From: Massilia sp. METH4
Lineage (GTDB): Bacteria; Pseudomonadota; Gammaproteobacteria; Burkholderiales; Burkholderiaceae_D
Assembly (NCBI RefSeq): GCF_037094685.1
Contig: NZ_CP146614.1
Span: forward strand, 3,348,001 to 3,412,000
Length of the DNA: 64,000 bases
Direction of reading: 5' to 3'
The notes under the pieces: generated by a model
What the model saw: only the letters and a program-made list of their open reading frames with translations
The model's database searches: none
What the model was told of the DNA's origin: nothing
Program-made: the position numbers and the translations under genes
Part shown: piece after piece, positions 52,408 to 61,974 of the stretch
Layout: the number at the start of each line of letters is the position of its first letter
Position numbering within the stretch: the stretch's first letter is position 1

Positions 52408-53310
52408 ATGGCATACAAAACTATTGCCGATACGATCGGCAACACGCCGCTGGTCCAGCTGGTGCGCCTGCCGGGCGCGGAGGCGGCGGCGCGCAACAAT
52501 ATCATCCTGGGCAAGCTGGAGGGCGACAACCCGGCCGGTTCCGTGAAGGACCGCGCGGCCATGTCGATGCTGCGCCGGGCAGAGGAGCGCGGCGACATCA
52601 AGCCGGGCGACACGCTGATCGAAGCCACCAGCGGCAATACCGGCATCGCGCTGGCGATGGCGGCGGCAATCCGCGGCTACAAGATGGTGCTCTTGATGCC
52701 GGAAAACCTGTCCGAGGAGCGCCGCCAGAGCATGGCGGCCTATGGCGCGCAGATCGTGCTCACGCCAAAGACGGGCGGCATGGAATACGCGCGCGACCTG
52801 GCCGAGCAGATGCAGCGCGACGGCAAGGGCATCATCCTCGACCAGTTCGCCAACGGCGACAATCCGCGCGCCCACTACGAGACGACCGGCCCGGAGATCT
52901 GGCGCGATACCGAAGGCCGCATCACGCACTTCGTGTCGGCCATGGGCACCACGGGCACCATCATGGGCGTGTCGCAATACCTGAAGGAGCAGAACCCGGA
53001 GGTGCGCATCATCGGCGCCCAGCCGGAAGAGGGCTCCTCGATCCCGGGCATCCGCAAATGGCCGGAAGCCTACCTGCCGAAGATCTTCGACAAGGCGCGC
53101 GTGGACCAGATCGAATCGGTGTCGCAGGCGGCGGCCGAGCGCATGGCACGCCGGCTGGCGGCGGAAGAGGGCATCTTCTGCGGCATTTCGGCGGCCGGCG
53201 CGTGCGAGATCGCGCTGCGTATTTCGCAGACCGTGGAAAACGCGACGATCGTGTTCATCGTCTGCGACCGCGGCGACCGCTACCTGTCCACCGGGGTGTT
53301 CCCCGCATGA
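52408..53310 (+). CDS. cysM: Cysteine synthase B
   Basis: A 300-residue PLP enzyme of the O-acetylserine sulfhydrylase B type: TIADTIGNTPLVQLVRLPG, the PLP lysine in NPAGSVKDRAAMSM, EATSGNTGIALAMAAAIRGY, and EGSSIPGIRKWPEAYLP, a CysM-specific stretch. It makes cysteine from O-acetylserine and sulfide or thiosulfate. I chose the ATG at 52408 because the family begins there; 52375 would add 11 residues. A terminator follows. Confidence 0.94.
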   Translation: MAYKTIADTIGNTPLVQLVRLPGAEAAARNNIILGKLEGDNPAGSVKDRAAMSMLRRAEERGDIKPGDTLIEATSGNTGIALAMAAAIRGYKMVLLMPENLSEERRQSMAAYGAQIVLTPKTGGMEYARDLAEQMQRDGKGIILDQFANGDNPRAHYETTGPEIWRDTEGRITHFVSAMGTTGTIMGVSQYLKEQNPEVRIIGAQPEEGSSIPGIRKWPEAYLPKIFDKARVDQIESVSQAAAERMARRLAAEEGIFCGISAAGACEIALRISQTVENATIVFIVCDRGDRYLSTGVFPA

Positions 53311-53330
53311 TGGAATCGCGAGCCGCAAAA

Positions 53331-53356
53331 AAGCCGGGGTGACCCGGCTTTTTTTT
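53331..53356. terminator. Bidirectional terminator between cysM and the HTH gene
   Basis: AAGCCGGG, loop GTGA, then CCCGGCTT, with a T-tract to 53356 and A residues on the left side (53327-53332). It serves the convergent cysM and 53361 genes. Confidence 0.9.
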
Positions 53357-53360
53357 ACAA

Positions 53361-53720
53361 TCAGCTGTTGCTGTTGTTGTTCGAGTTGCTTGCCGACGGC
53401 GTTTCGCCTTCCTTTGGCTTGAACTGCTTGTCGCTGATGCGGAACTTGTTGCGGCGGTCGCCCATCAGGTAGCGCAGGTCGCGGATCGACAGGTCGCTCA
53501 CTTCGTGCATACGGATCAGCAGCGACGCGCCGACCGGCAGGCGGTGGTGGCGGATCTTGCTGATCACCGGCGGTGCCACTTCGAGCGCGCGCGACAGGGC
53601 GGCGTCGTTTTTCAGGCGCAGGTTCTCGATCAGCGTGTCCAACAGGCGGTTCGGATTGTACTGCAGCAGATCATCGCCTTCCGAATCGTTGTTCATATCA
53701 ATGCCGACTTGGTTTGTCAT
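53361..53720 (-). CDS. Small helix-turn-helix protein of unknown function
   Basis: A 119-residue protein. The centre reads as a Cro-like HTH (LRLKNDAALSRALEVAPPVISKIRHHRLPVGASLLIRMHEV), then a basic segment (YLMGDRRNKFRISDKQFKPKEG) and an Asn/Ser-rich tail. It is probably a DNA-binding regulator; targets are unknown. GAAGGAACAG lies upstream of the ATG at 53720; an ATG at 53696 is also in frame. Confidence 0.75.
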   Translation of the reverse strand: MTNQVGIDMNNDSEGDDLLQYNPNRLLDTLIENLRLKNDAALSRALEVAPPVISKIRHHRLPVGASLLIRMHEVSDLSIRDLRYLMGDRRNKFRISDKQFKPKEGETPSASNSNNNSNS

Positions 53721-54164
53721 GATGCGTCTGTTCCTTCTGTAAAGTTTGTCCTGCAAAGTGAATCACTCGGAGCTCATGCTGCGCGTGAAAGTTCTTCTTC
53801 ACCGAGGAACAATCGACACACGAATCCGGGATAACAAGTTTCATAATATATACACAATTGTACAACAACAGGCAATGTCGTACCTAGAAGCAATAAAAAA
53901 ATATTACCCTTTGATGACGCCGTTGTCGCATTGCAACAATTGGTGAGAATTCTACCGCAGTTTGTGTGCTAGATAAACAAGCGCGGCTTTGTCAATCGAA
54001 CAATTTTAAGTGTAATATAAAACTTATCATCAATGCTGCCAATAAAGCAACTGTATCCGCGGCGAACAGCGGTATATGTTACATATCGGCAACGAATGCC
54101 TCAAGTGGCATTACCCATCTTTACACTCTTCAATCTACCCGGCTACACGCCGCGCCGGGACTGC
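53721..54164. other. AT-rich gene-free interval
   Basis: 444 bp with no credible gene. From about 53830 to 54110 the DNA is markedly AT-rich (for example TTTCATAATATATACACAAT and GTGTAATATAAAACTTATC), unlike the rest of the window. It should include the promoter of the HTH gene and could be a binding region for nucleoid proteins or a relic of transferred DNA. Short frames here have no ribosome site or recognisable product. Confidence 0.6.
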
Positions 54165-55310
54165 TCATTGACGGGCCAGCCGGACGGCGCGCCCCAGTTC
54201 CACCACCGACATCGCGTAGAAATAGCTGCGGTTGTATTGCGTGATCGTGTAAAAGTTGCCGGAGGCTACCCAGTACTCCGTCGGCTCCGAGCCGTTCTGC
54301 AAATCCACCAAGCCATAGAGCATGCCTGGCGGTAACGTGGATGTAGGGACGACACCGGCCGCCATCAAGGCCTCGGGCTGGAATTTCGCCTCCAGGCTGC
54401 CATCGGCGAAGCTTTCCCACTCGCGGGCCGGCGACACGGTGGCCGGGAACACGATCGGGCCCGGCTGGTCGCGCTGCCAGCCATGGCCGACGAGGAAGGA
54501 GGCGACGCTGCCGATCGCGTCGGCCGGCGAGTTGCGCAAGTCGATATGGCCATCGCCATCGAAGTCCACGGCATATTTCAGGATATTGCTGGGCATGAAT
54601 TGCGGCATGCCGACGGCGCCGGCGAACGAACCCCGCAGGGACAGCGGGTCGATGCCGGTCTGGCGCGCATAGAGCAGCGTGGCTTCCAGCTCGCCCCGGA
54701 AGAAGGTCATGCGGGCATCGCGGTTCGGCGCGACGGGGTAGGCGAAGGCGAGCGTGGTGAGCGTGTCGACCACGCGGAAACGCCCCGTGTCGCGGCCGTA
54801 GATCGTTTCCACGCCGATGACGCCGGCCAGGATCTCGGCAGGCACGCCGTACAGCGACTCGGCGCGCGCCAGCGTTTCCGCGTTCTCGTTCCAGAAGCGC
54901 ACGCCCGCGGCGATGCGGATCGGTTCGATGAAGCGGCTGCTGTAGACGGTCCAGTTCTTCGGCTTGCCCGGCGGCGCCGGCTTGACGAGCTGGACGACCG
55001 AATCGAGGTAATTCACCTTGCCCATCAGGGCATCGAGTTCGGCGCGGGTAAAGCCGTGCTTGGCCACCATCTCGTCCATGAACGCTTGCACTTCCTTCCA
55101 CTGGCCGAAGTTCACGAACTCGCCCGTGTAGTAATCGCTGGCCGGGGCCGGCGCGGCTTTCTTCACTGCTTTCTTCGTGGATTTTTTCGCTTTCTTCGCC
55201 TTCGCGGTCTTGGCCGATTCGTTCGGCGCGGCCAGCAGTTCGGCGGGGAGGAGGCTCGTGGCGGCAACGGTTGCCGCCAGCAGCAGGGTAACGAGGGTCT
55301 TGAATTTCAT
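54165..55310 (-). CDS. mltB: Membrane-bound or periplasmic lytic murein transglycosylase B
   Basis: A 381-residue exported protein: signal peptide at about residues 1-28, a Lys-rich linker (AKAKKAKKSTKKAVKKAA) at 36-53, then the MltB (GH103) domain with catalytic E168 in IGVETIYG, GSFAGAVGMPQFMPSN, and the calcium-like DFDGDGHIDL loop. It cleaves peptidoglycan with 1,6-anhydro product. No lipobox Cys is seen, so it may be soluble in the periplasm. The start overlaps tgpA by 4 bp. Confidence 0.93.
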   Translation of the reverse strand: MKFKTLVTLLLAATVAATSLLPAELLAAPNESAKTAKAKKAKKSTKKAVKKAAPAPASDYYTGEFVNFGQWKEVQAFMDEMVAKHGFTRAELDALMGKVNYLDSVVQLVKPAPPGKPKNWTVYSSRFIEPIRIAAGVRFWNENAETLARAESLYGVPAEILAGVIGVETIYGRDTGRFRVVDTLTTLAFAYPVAPNRDARMTFFRGELEATLLYARQTGIDPLSLRGSFAGAVGMPQFMPSNILKYAVDFDGDGHIDLRNSPADAIGSVASFLVGHGWQRDQPGPIVFPATVSPAREWESFADGSLEAKFQPEALMAAGVVPTSTLPPGMLYGLVDLQNGSEPTEYWVASGNFYTITQYNRSYFYAMSVVELGRAVRLARQ

Positions 55311-57292
55311 CGTGACAGGCTCAGCAGTTTAGCCAGCCGGCGTGCCGACCGGGCTCGTTCATCGTCAGCCAGCGCGCGGTAGCGCAGCGCGGCATACAGT
55401 TCCAGGAATTCGGCCATCGCGGCCTTCTTTTCCAACGGCAGCGCCAGCGCCGCCACGCGGCGGGCCAGGCTGTGCGGCCCCTCGTCGGGCGCCCGGCGGA
55501 TGCCATGGCGCGCCAGCAGCGCGCAAAACCGTTCCCATGCAGCTTGCACGGGATCACTCCGCCGCCGCGCACGCACGGTGCGCCACAGCCAGCCGAGTGC
55601 CAGCAAAGCCGGCAGGGCAACGAGGGTGCGCCAACTGCCGGCCTGCTCGGATAGTTCCGCAAGGAAATTTCGCTGCCGTTCGGGATTGTAATCCAGCACC
55701 CATTGATTCCAAGCATTATTTGCCGCGTTCACGTGGAAACGGAGGCGTGCAAGCCACGAATCCTTGTCGGTTCGGAAAGCTTCCAGTCCAAACGGGGCCC
55801 GTTGCGGCAGGGCGGCGCCCATTCCCAGGCGCACCCGGTCCGGGGCCACGGCGGCGGTCGGATCGACCCGAGTCCAGCCGCGGCCCTTCAGCCAGACCTC
55901 GGCCCAGGCGTGGGCGTCGGATTGTCGCACCGTCATGTAGCCGTCGACCGGATTCAATTCGCCGCCCTGGTAGCCCGTCACCACCCGCGCCGGCACGCCG
56001 GCGGCGCGCATCAGGAACACGAAGGCGCCGGCGAAGTGCTCGCAAAACCCCTGGCGGGTGACGAACAGGAATTCATCGATCGACTCGCGGCCCAGCAGCG
56101 GCGGTTGCAGCGTATAGACGAAGCGTTTTTCACGCAGCAGCAGCAGGGTATGGGCCACGATGCGCGCGTCGTCGTCGCGGGCCGCGCGGATCTGCCGGCC
56201 CAGCTCGCGCGCCTTCGGGTTCGACCCGGCCGGCAACTGCAGCCACTTGCCCGTCAACGCCGGGTCGAGGGCCGGTTGTACCGCGTAGTCGGCATAGGCC
56301 GCGGCCCGATAGCGCACGCGCCGGTGCAGCGGGCGGACCGTGAAGCTTTCCAGTTCATCCGAGACGCCGACTCTTTCGCCAGGCACCTCCAGCGCCGGCG
56401 GCGTCAGCTCCAGCGTGAACAGCCAGCGGCGTTCGCTCGGTTCCAGCGTCACCTCGTAGGGCAGGGTGGCACCGCCGACCGTCAGGGTCATCGCGTCGCC
56501 GTCGCGGCGGTACAGGCGGCCGCCGATGCGGGTCCAGGTTCGGCCATCGTAGTGGCTGAGCACCACGCCGCGCCAGTACAGGCGCTGCTGGTCCGGCGGC
56601 GCGCCATCGAAGCGCACGCGGAACGCCACCTCTTCGGACAGGGCCAGATTCGTCATCGTGCCCGGGGCCATCGAGTCGGAGATGCCGCTCTTCGGGCCGC
56701 GCCCATCGCCCGGCATGCCCCACAGTGGGCCCTCGAAGCGGGGGAACAGCACGAACAGCAGGGCCGCCAGCGGCGCCGCCATCAGGAACATCTTGCCGGC
56801 CAGGCGCACGCGCCGGCCCAGCGGCGGCACGCTGCCCGTGTACTGGTAGGTGACCTGCACGGTCAGCAGGGCGACCAGCGTGGCGGCCATGGCGACGCCG
56901 GTGAGGATGCTCTGCGAATAGAAGAAATTCGTCAGCATCAGGAAGAAGCTGAGGAACAGCACCACGTACAAGTCGCGCTTGGCATGCATTTCCAGCAGCT
57001 TGAACGCCAGCAGCAGCGCCAGCATCGCCACGCCGGGGTCCTTGCCCAGCAGTGTGCCGTAGGACTGGAACACGCCGCCCATGGCGATCAGCGCGATCGG
57101 CAGCAGCAGCCAGATCGGCGGCAGGCGGCGGCCGCGCAACGTGAGCAGCGTGCGCCACAGCAGCGTGACGCAGACGGTGCCGGCGATCCACCACGGCAGG
57201 TGGGCGAAGTGCGGCGCGATCACCAGCAAGGCGGCGGCCACGAGCAGCAGCGTGTCCTGCTTGTCGCGCGCGAGGGTGCGCAGCGCCTTCAT
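55307..57292 (-). CDS. TgpA-type membrane transglutaminase-like protein
   Basis: A 661-residue protein: about six N-terminal membrane helices (residues 14-185), a periplasmic transglutaminase-fold domain with the catalytic triad C417 (RQGFCEHFAGA), H461 (QSDAHAWAEVW) and D477 (WTRVDPTA), a further membrane helix near residue 565 and a C-terminal DUF4129-like cytoplasmic part. In Pseudomonas TgpA is essential; its substrate is unknown. It forms a unit with moxR and DUF58 upstream and mltB downstream by ATGA overlaps. Confidence 0.93.
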   Translation of the reverse strand: MKALRTLARDKQDTLLLVAAALLVIAPHFAHLPWWIAGTVCVTLLWRTLLTLRGRRLPPIWLLLPIALIAMGGVFQSYGTLLGKDPGVAMLALLLAFKLLEMHAKRDLYVVLFLSFFLMLTNFFYSQSILTGVAMAATLVALLTVQVTYQYTGSVPPLGRRVRLAGKMFLMAAPLAALLFVLFPRFEGPLWGMPGDGRGPKSGISDSMAPGTMTNLALSEEVAFRVRFDGAPPDQQRLYWRGVVLSHYDGRTWTRIGGRLYRRDGDAMTLTVGGATLPYEVTLEPSERRWLFTLELTPPALEVPGERVGVSDELESFTVRPLHRRVRYRAAAYADYAVQPALDPALTGKWLQLPAGSNPKARELGRQIRAARDDDARIVAHTLLLLREKRFVYTLQPPLLGRESIDEFLFVTRQGFCEHFAGAFVFLMRAAGVPARVVTGYQGGELNPVDGYMTVRQSDAHAWAEVWLKGRGWTRVDPTAAVAPDRVRLGMGAALPQRAPFGLEAFRTDKDSWLARLRFHVNAANNAWNQWVLDYNPERQRNFLAELSEQAGSWRTLVALPALLALGWLWRTVRARRRSDPVQAAWERFCALLARHGIRRAPDEGPHSLARRVAALALPLEKKAAMAEFLELYAALRYRALADDERARSARRLAKLLSLSR

Positions 57293-58266
57293 GGCGCGGT
57301 CTCCCGTCCATACAGCGCCAGCGCCTGCAGGCAGGCGGCCCGGTGGGCATCGCCCAGCCCGGCCCCGTAGCGGAGCGGGCCAAGGTGGAACGAGTAGGGC
57401 AGCGCGCGCTGCTCCGCTTCCAGCACCCAGCGCGTCATGCGCGCCAGGCGCAGCTCCACGTCCAGGTGCGCCGGCAATTGACCGAAATCGAGCGCCAGCT
57501 CCGCCACGGCACCGCCCTCGAAGTGCTTGGTCACCAGCTGGCCGCCATCCTCGGGCGACAGCCGTGCGATCTGGCGCCAGGCGAGGTGGCGCATCGGGTC
57601 GCCCGGCTGGTAGCTGCGGATGCCGGCGAAATTATCCAGGCCGACTTCCCCATGGCCTTCCTCGCTCGCGGCGCCGCGCACGGGCAAGGGCGGCGCCGGC
57701 GTTTCCGGCTGCGGGTAGACCAGCACGCGGCCATCCGGCTGCCACCAGCTCCAGGCCCGGAACAGGCCGAGCGGAAAGCGCGTTTCCAGGTGGATGCGCG
57801 GCGTGCGCAGCCAGCCCCGTTCGCGCGTGGGAATGGCCAGCGCCACCGCGGCGCTGCCCCGCGCCGGCACGTCGGCCGGGTGTTCCGCGGCCCCCTTGTC
57901 CTCGAAGCGCACGCGGATCGCATAGCGCTCCGCATCGCGGCGATCGTGCAGGTGCACTTCGAACTGCGCCGCGTCGCCGGCGAACACGGGCGCGGCGCGA
58001 CCGGCCGCGAGGCGAAGCCCGGCCAGGTTCTGCACGGTCAGCACCATGTCGGCCAGCGCGCACGCGGCGGCCAGGAAGGTCAGCGCGAAGCCCAGGCCCA
58101 GGGAGTAGTTCGTGGCGCCGATCAGCATCAGCACGAGAAGGAGGGTGAAGGCGAGGCCGGCCCTGGCGGGCAGGATGTACACGCGGCGCAGCGTCAGCAC
58201 CACCTCGCCGTCGCGCGCCTTGCGGCGCTCGAAGCGGAACAGACGGCGCCAGAACGCTTCGAGCAT
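57289..58266 (-). CDS. DUF58-domain protein
   Basis: A 325-residue protein with two close membrane helices at about residues 35-80 (AGLAFTLLLVLMLIGATNYSLGLGFALTFLAAACAL split by a short turn) and a C-terminal DUF58 domain (FAGIRSYQPGDPMRHLAWRQIARL). DUF58 proteins accompany MoxR ATPases and may be their substrates or partners. The start is 2 bp after the moxR stop and its end overlaps tgpA by 4 bp. Start chosen at 58266 because the upstream frame lies inside moxR. Confidence 0.9.
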   Translation of the reverse strand: MLEAFWRRLFRFERRKARDGEVVLTLRRVYILPARAGLAFTLLLVLMLIGATNYSLGLGFALTFLAAACALADMVLTVQNLAGLRLAAGRAAPVFAGDAAQFEVHLHDRRDAERYAIRVRFEDKGAAEHPADVPARGSAAVALAIPTRERGWLRTPRIHLETRFPLGLFRAWSWWQPDGRVLVYPQPETPAPPLPVRGAASEEGHGEVGLDNFAGIRSYQPGDPMRHLAWRQIARLSPEDGGQLVTKHFEGGAVAELALDFGQLPAHLDVELRLARMTRWVLEAEQRALPYSFHLGPLRYGAGLGDAHRAACLQALALYGRETAP

Positions 58267-58268
58267 CG

Positions 58269-59189
58269 CTAGACCGGCACCGATTTCTGCAATTGCAGCA
58301 CCAGCTCGCGGCTGGCCAGCGCCACGCCCTGGTTCGATTTCACGGGCCGCAGCCGGTGCGCGCACACGGGCACCAGCACCGCCTGCACGTCCTCGGGGAT
58401 CACGTGATCGCGCCCTTCCAGCGCGGCCCAGGCACGTGCCGCCTGCACCAGCGCCAGCGCGGCGCGCGGCGACAGGCCCTCGGCGAACGCGCCGTTGCCG
58501 CGCGAAGCCAGCACCAGCGCATGCACGTAGTCGATCAACGCCGCGGAAGTATGGATGCCGCGCAGGCTGCGCTGCGCCGCGGCCAGTTCGGCCGGCGTCA
58601 TCGCCGGGGTGAGGGACTTGAGCATGCTGCGGCGGTCCTCTCCCATCAGCAGCGCGCGTTCGGCGGCCGGGTCTGGATAGCCCAGCGAGAGGCACATCAG
58701 GAAGCGGTCCAGCTGCGATTCCGGCAGCGGGAACGTGCCGATCTGGTGGGTGGGATTCTGCGTGGCGATGACGAAGAAGGGTTCGGGCAGCGCGCGCGTC
58801 ACGCCATCGGCCGTCACCTGCCGCTCTTCCATCGCTTCGAGCAGGCCGGACTGGGTCTTCGGCGTGGCGCGGTTGATCTCGTCCGCCAGCAGCACCTGGG
58901 TGAAGATCGGCCCTGGGTGGAACACGAAGCCGTTCTTTTCGCGTTCGTAGATCGAGATGCCGGCCACGTCGGCGGGCAGCAGGTCGCTGGTGAATTGCAC
59001 GCGGTTGAACTGCAGGCCGAGCGACAGGGCGAGCGCATGCGAAAGGGTCGTCTTGCCCACGCCCGGCACGTCTTCGAGCAGCAGGTGGCCGCCGGCCAGC
59101 AGGCAGGCCAGCGATTGCCGGATCTGCACATCCTTGCCGACGATGAGGCTGCCCACCTGGCGCGCAACCGCGTGCAATTTTGAATACAT
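58269..59189 (-). CDS. MoxR-family AAA+ ATPase
   Basis: A 306-residue AAA+ ATPase: Walker A EDVPGVGKTTLSHALA, Walker B VLLADEINRATPKTQSGLLEAMEERQVT, sensor 1 FFVIATQNPTHQIGTFPLPESQLDRF, and the AAA lid domain. MoxR proteins act as chaperones for partner complexes, here likely the DUF58 and TgpA proteins encoded next to it. It is the first gene of the minus-strand unit and is divergent from the deacetylase gene, with a 101-bp gap. Confidence 0.94.
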   Translation of the reverse strand: MYSKLHAVARQVGSLIVGKDVQIRQSLACLLAGGHLLLEDVPGVGKTTLSHALALSLGLQFNRVQFTSDLLPADVAGISIYEREKNGFVFHPGPIFTQVLLADEINRATPKTQSGLLEAMEERQVTADGVTRALPEPFFVIATQNPTHQIGTFPLPESQLDRFLMCLSLGYPDPAAERALLMGEDRRSMLKSLTPAMTPAELAAAQRSLRGIHTSAALIDYVHALVLASRGNGAFAEGLSPRAALALVQAARAWAALEGRDHVIPEDVQAVLVPVCAHRLRPVKSNQGVALASRELVLQLQKSVPV

Positions 59190-59290
59190 GGTCTCTGTTA
59201 TAGTTGGCCCTGATGCGGGCCATTCTACCCTGCCAAAATAATGATGCGGTAAAGAAACTTGCGCACAGAATTCGAGACAAACGTTGAGAC

Positions 59291-60217
59291 ATGAGCACAG
59301 CCATCTACAGCCACCCCGATTGCCAGCGCCATGAGATGGGCGAGTGGCACCCCGAGTGCCCGGCCCGGCTGCAGGCCATCGCGGACCAGCTGATCAATTC
59401 CCACATCGACGGTTTGCTCGACCATCGCGAGGCGCCGCTGGCCGACCTCGCCGCGATCGCCCGCAACCACACGCCGAACGCGATCGCCATCGTGCAGAGC
59501 CAGCCGCACGAGGGCGACGATTACTACCCGATCGACGGCGACACGTCGATGAACCGGTACAGTTATACGGCCGCGCTGCGCGCCGCGGGCGCGGCCGTCG
59601 CCGCCACCGATGCCGTCATCGATGGCGAGATCGACAATGCGTTCTGCGCGATCCGCCCGCCCGGCCACCATGCGCGGCCGTCGGTGCCGATGGGTTTTTG
59701 CCTGTTCAACAACGTGGCCATCGCGGCACGCCACGCGCTGGACGGGCGCGGCCTGGAGCGGGTGGCCATCATCGATTTCGACGTCCACCATGGCAACGGC
59801 ACCGAGGAAGCATTCCTGGACGAGCCACGCGTGCTGATGGCCAGCTTCTTCCAGCACCCGCTGTATCCGTATTCCGACCCGTTGCCGATCACGCCGAACC
59901 GCATCAACGTGCCGGTACCCGCCTTCACGAAGGGCGACGCGGTGCGCCAGCTGGTGCAGGACAAGTGGCTGCCGGCCCTGCATGCGTTCAAGCCGCAGAT
60001 GCTGTTCATCTCGGCCGGCTTCGACGCCCACCGCGAGGACGACCTGGCCAGCATGGGCCTGGTGGAAGCGGATTACGCGTGGATGACGCAGCAGGTGATG
60101 GAAATCGCCAGGCTGTACGCCAAGGGCCGCATCGTCAGCTGCCTGGAAGGGGGCTACAACCTGTCGGCGCTGGGGCGCAGCGTGGTCGCCCACGTCAAGG
60201 CGCTGGCGGAACTCTGA
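59291..60217 (+). CDS. Histone-deacetylase-family amidohydrolase
   Basis: A 308-residue arginase/deacetylase-fold protein (class II HDAC-like): HPECPARLQAIADQL, the zinc and catalytic motifs RPPGHHARP, GFCLFNNVAIAARHAL, IIDFDVHHGNGTEEAF, FISAGFDAHREDDLASMGL and the terminal CLEGGYNLSALGRSV. Bacterial members deacetylate acetylpolyamines, acetyl-lysine or small amides; the substrate here is unknown. It is probably cytoplasmic. Confidence 0.92.
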   Translation: MSTAIYSHPDCQRHEMGEWHPECPARLQAIADQLINSHIDGLLDHREAPLADLAAIARNHTPNAIAIVQSQPHEGDDYYPIDGDTSMNRYSYTAALRAAGAAVAATDAVIDGEIDNAFCAIRPPGHHARPSVPMGFCLFNNVAIAARHALDGRGLERVAIIDFDVHHGNGTEEAFLDEPRVLMASFFQHPLYPYSDPLPITPNRINVPVPAFTKGDAVRQLVQDKWLPALHAFKPQMLFISAGFDAHREDDLASMGLVEADYAWMTQQVMEIARLYAKGRIVSCLEGGYNLSALGRSVVAHVKALAEL

Positions 60218-60232
60218 CGGTCAATCTGACGG

Positions 60233-60919
60233 TTAATTTGCATAGCTGAACTCGACGAGCGTGTCGTCGCTCCACGAGCGGTCCGCCAGTGGCGGATTGA
60301 ACACGCGGCGGTGGTGGCGGTTGACGGGGATCTGCTCCTGGCGCTCGCCGTCGCGCAACCAGGCCGCCTTCAGGGGCGCGGGGGCGTCGAAGCCCATGTG
60401 CATCGTCATGGAGAGGCATGGTCCACCGGTGGCGCCCAGCGCGGCGCGTGCCGCCGGCGCCAGGTCCTGCTGCTCGATCGCCCACTGCACGGCGCACTGC
60501 GCGCGCAGGTCGCCCAGGCGCCGCGCGTTGGCCGGCACGCCGGGGCTGCGCACGTCCGCCCGCCAGCGGAACGAATGCTTCTTCTTGTTCAGCACCAGGT
60601 TCGCATTGTCCTGCAAGGCCGCCGTGTTGCGCGGCAGCGTGAAGCCGCCGTCGGCATCGAGGCGCACCGGCACGGTGACCGTGTTGCCGACGATTTTAAG
60701 TTCCAGTCCGTCCAGCTTGTCCTCGCGGGTGGCCGGGCGCAGCACGAAGCGCAGCGCGGCCTTCGGCGCCCGGGCGCGTGCCGCGTCGAATGCATCGAGG
60801 CCCTTGGCCATCGTGGCATAGGCTTTCAGCTCCGGGTCGCGCACGGTGCTCACTTCGACGACGGGTTGGGCGGATGCCGAAATGGCAAGGAAGAGCAGGG
60901 AAGCAAGGGCGGGTTTCAT
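60233..60919 (-). CDS. Exported hypothetical protein
   Basis: A 228-residue exported protein with signal peptide residues 1-18 (ISASA). Mature region: VSTVRDPELKAYATMAKGLDAFDAAR, then a beta-rich domain (FVLRPATREDKLDGLELKIVGNTVTVPVRLDADG) and two Cys (RAQCAVQW, GGPCLSM). I do not recognise it. The ATG at 60919 gives a clean signal peptide; a TTG four codons upstream is possible. Confidence 0.8.
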   Translation of the reverse strand: MKPALASLLFLAISASAQPVVEVSTVRDPELKAYATMAKGLDAFDAARARAPKAALRFVLRPATREDKLDGLELKIVGNTVTVPVRLDADGGFTLPRNTAALQDNANLVLNKKKHSFRWRADVRSPGVPANARRLGDLRAQCAVQWAIEQQDLAPAARAALGATGGPCLSMTMHMGFDAPAPLKAAWLRDGERQEQIPVNRHHRRVFNPPLADRSWSDDTLVEFSYAN

Positions 60920-61014
60920 GGGAACGTACAACGGTCGGGCAAAACGGAGATGGTAACAGCGCGGCCGGTGCCGGTAAAATAGCGGATTGTTCCAGACATT
61001 TACAAGGCAACAGC

Positions 61015-61962
61015 ATGTCCATTCAATGGTTCCCCGGGCACATGAACGCCGCCAAGAAGAAGGCGGCCGAACAGATGGCGGATGTCGACGTCGTCATCGA
61101 GGTCGTCGACGCCCGCCTGCCGGCGGCCAGTACCAATCCGCTCGTCGGCGAGCTGCGCAAGTTCCGTTCGAAGCCTTGCCTGAAGGTGCTGAACAAGATC
61201 GACCTGGCCGACCCGGAGGCCACCAACGCCTGGATCCGCCACTTCGAGCAGGACAAGACGGTGACCGCGTATGCGATGACGACCAAGAAGCCTTCCGACG
61301 TGGCGAAGGTGATCGACAAGGCGCGCGCGCTGGCGCCGCACCGCGGCGTGCCGACCAAACCGCTGCGCATGATGATCATGGGGATCCCGAACGTCGGCAA
61401 GTCGACCCTGATGAACGCGCTGCTCAAGCGCCGTGTGGCCAAGGTGGGCGACGAGCCGGCCGTGACGAAGACGCAGCAAAAGATCTACCTCGACATGAAC
61501 ACGGCCATCATCGACACGCCGGGGCTGTTGTGGCCGAAGATCGAGATGCCCAGCGACGGCCTGGCGCTGGCCGCCAGCCACGCGATCGGCGCCAATGCGC
61601 TGATCGAGGAAGAAGTGGCCGAATGGCTGGCCACCGAGCTGCTGAAGCGCTATCCCCAGCTGCTGACGGCCCGCTACGGTTTCAAGACGGAGGGCATGGA
61701 TGGCATCGCCGTGATCGAAGGCGTGGCGCAAAAGCGGGGCTTCCGCGTCCGCGGCGGCGACCTGGATTTCGAAAAGGCGTCGCACATGCTGTTGCAGGAT
61801 TACCGCAGCGGCGCGCTGGGGCGCATTTCGCTGGAAACCCCCGAAACGCGCGCCGCCGCGCTGGCCGTGTTTGCCGAGGAGGAGCGGGTGAAGGCCGAGG
61901 CGGCCGCGGCGAAGGCGGCCGAGAAGGAAGCGGAGCGGATGCGGGGCAAGCGGGGGACGTAG
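61015..61962 (+). CDS. ylqF: YlqF/RbgA-type ribosome biogenesis GTPase
   Basis: A 315-residue circularly permuted GTPase: IQWFPGHMNAAKKKA at the N-terminus, DARLPAASTNP, the G4 motif LNKIDLAD near residue 60, then G1 MGIPNVGKSTLMNAL near 124 and G3 DTPGLLWP. RbgA members act in late assembly of the 50S subunit. The C-terminus is Ala/Lys/Glu-rich. A TAAAAT box lies at 60975-60980 upstream. Confidence 0.93.
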   Translation: MSIQWFPGHMNAAKKKAAEQMADVDVVIEVVDARLPAASTNPLVGELRKFRSKPCLKVLNKIDLADPEATNAWIRHFEQDKTVTAYAMTTKKPSDVAKVIDKARALAPHRGVPTKPLRMMIMGIPNVGKSTLMNALLKRRVAKVGDEPAVTKTQQKIYLDMNTAIIDTPGLLWPKIEMPSDGLALAASHAIGANALIEEEVAEWLATELLKRYPQLLTARYGFKTEGMDGIAVIEGVAQKRGFRVRGGDLDFEKASHMLLQDYRSGALGRISLETPETRAAALAVFAEEERVKAEAAAAKAAEKEAERMRGKRGT

Positions 61963-61974
61963 CAGGAGAAAACC

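Noticed and set aside
47361..52546. Open frames of 1253 (minus) and 1609 (plus) codons over the GH94 and ATPase genes
   Set aside because: Arg/Ala/Gly-rich shadow products; the GH94 and ABC motifs are all in the annotated frames.
53746..54335. Short plus-strand frames in the AT-rich gap
   Set aside because: No ribosome sites, no recognisable product, and one runs into the antisense of mltB.
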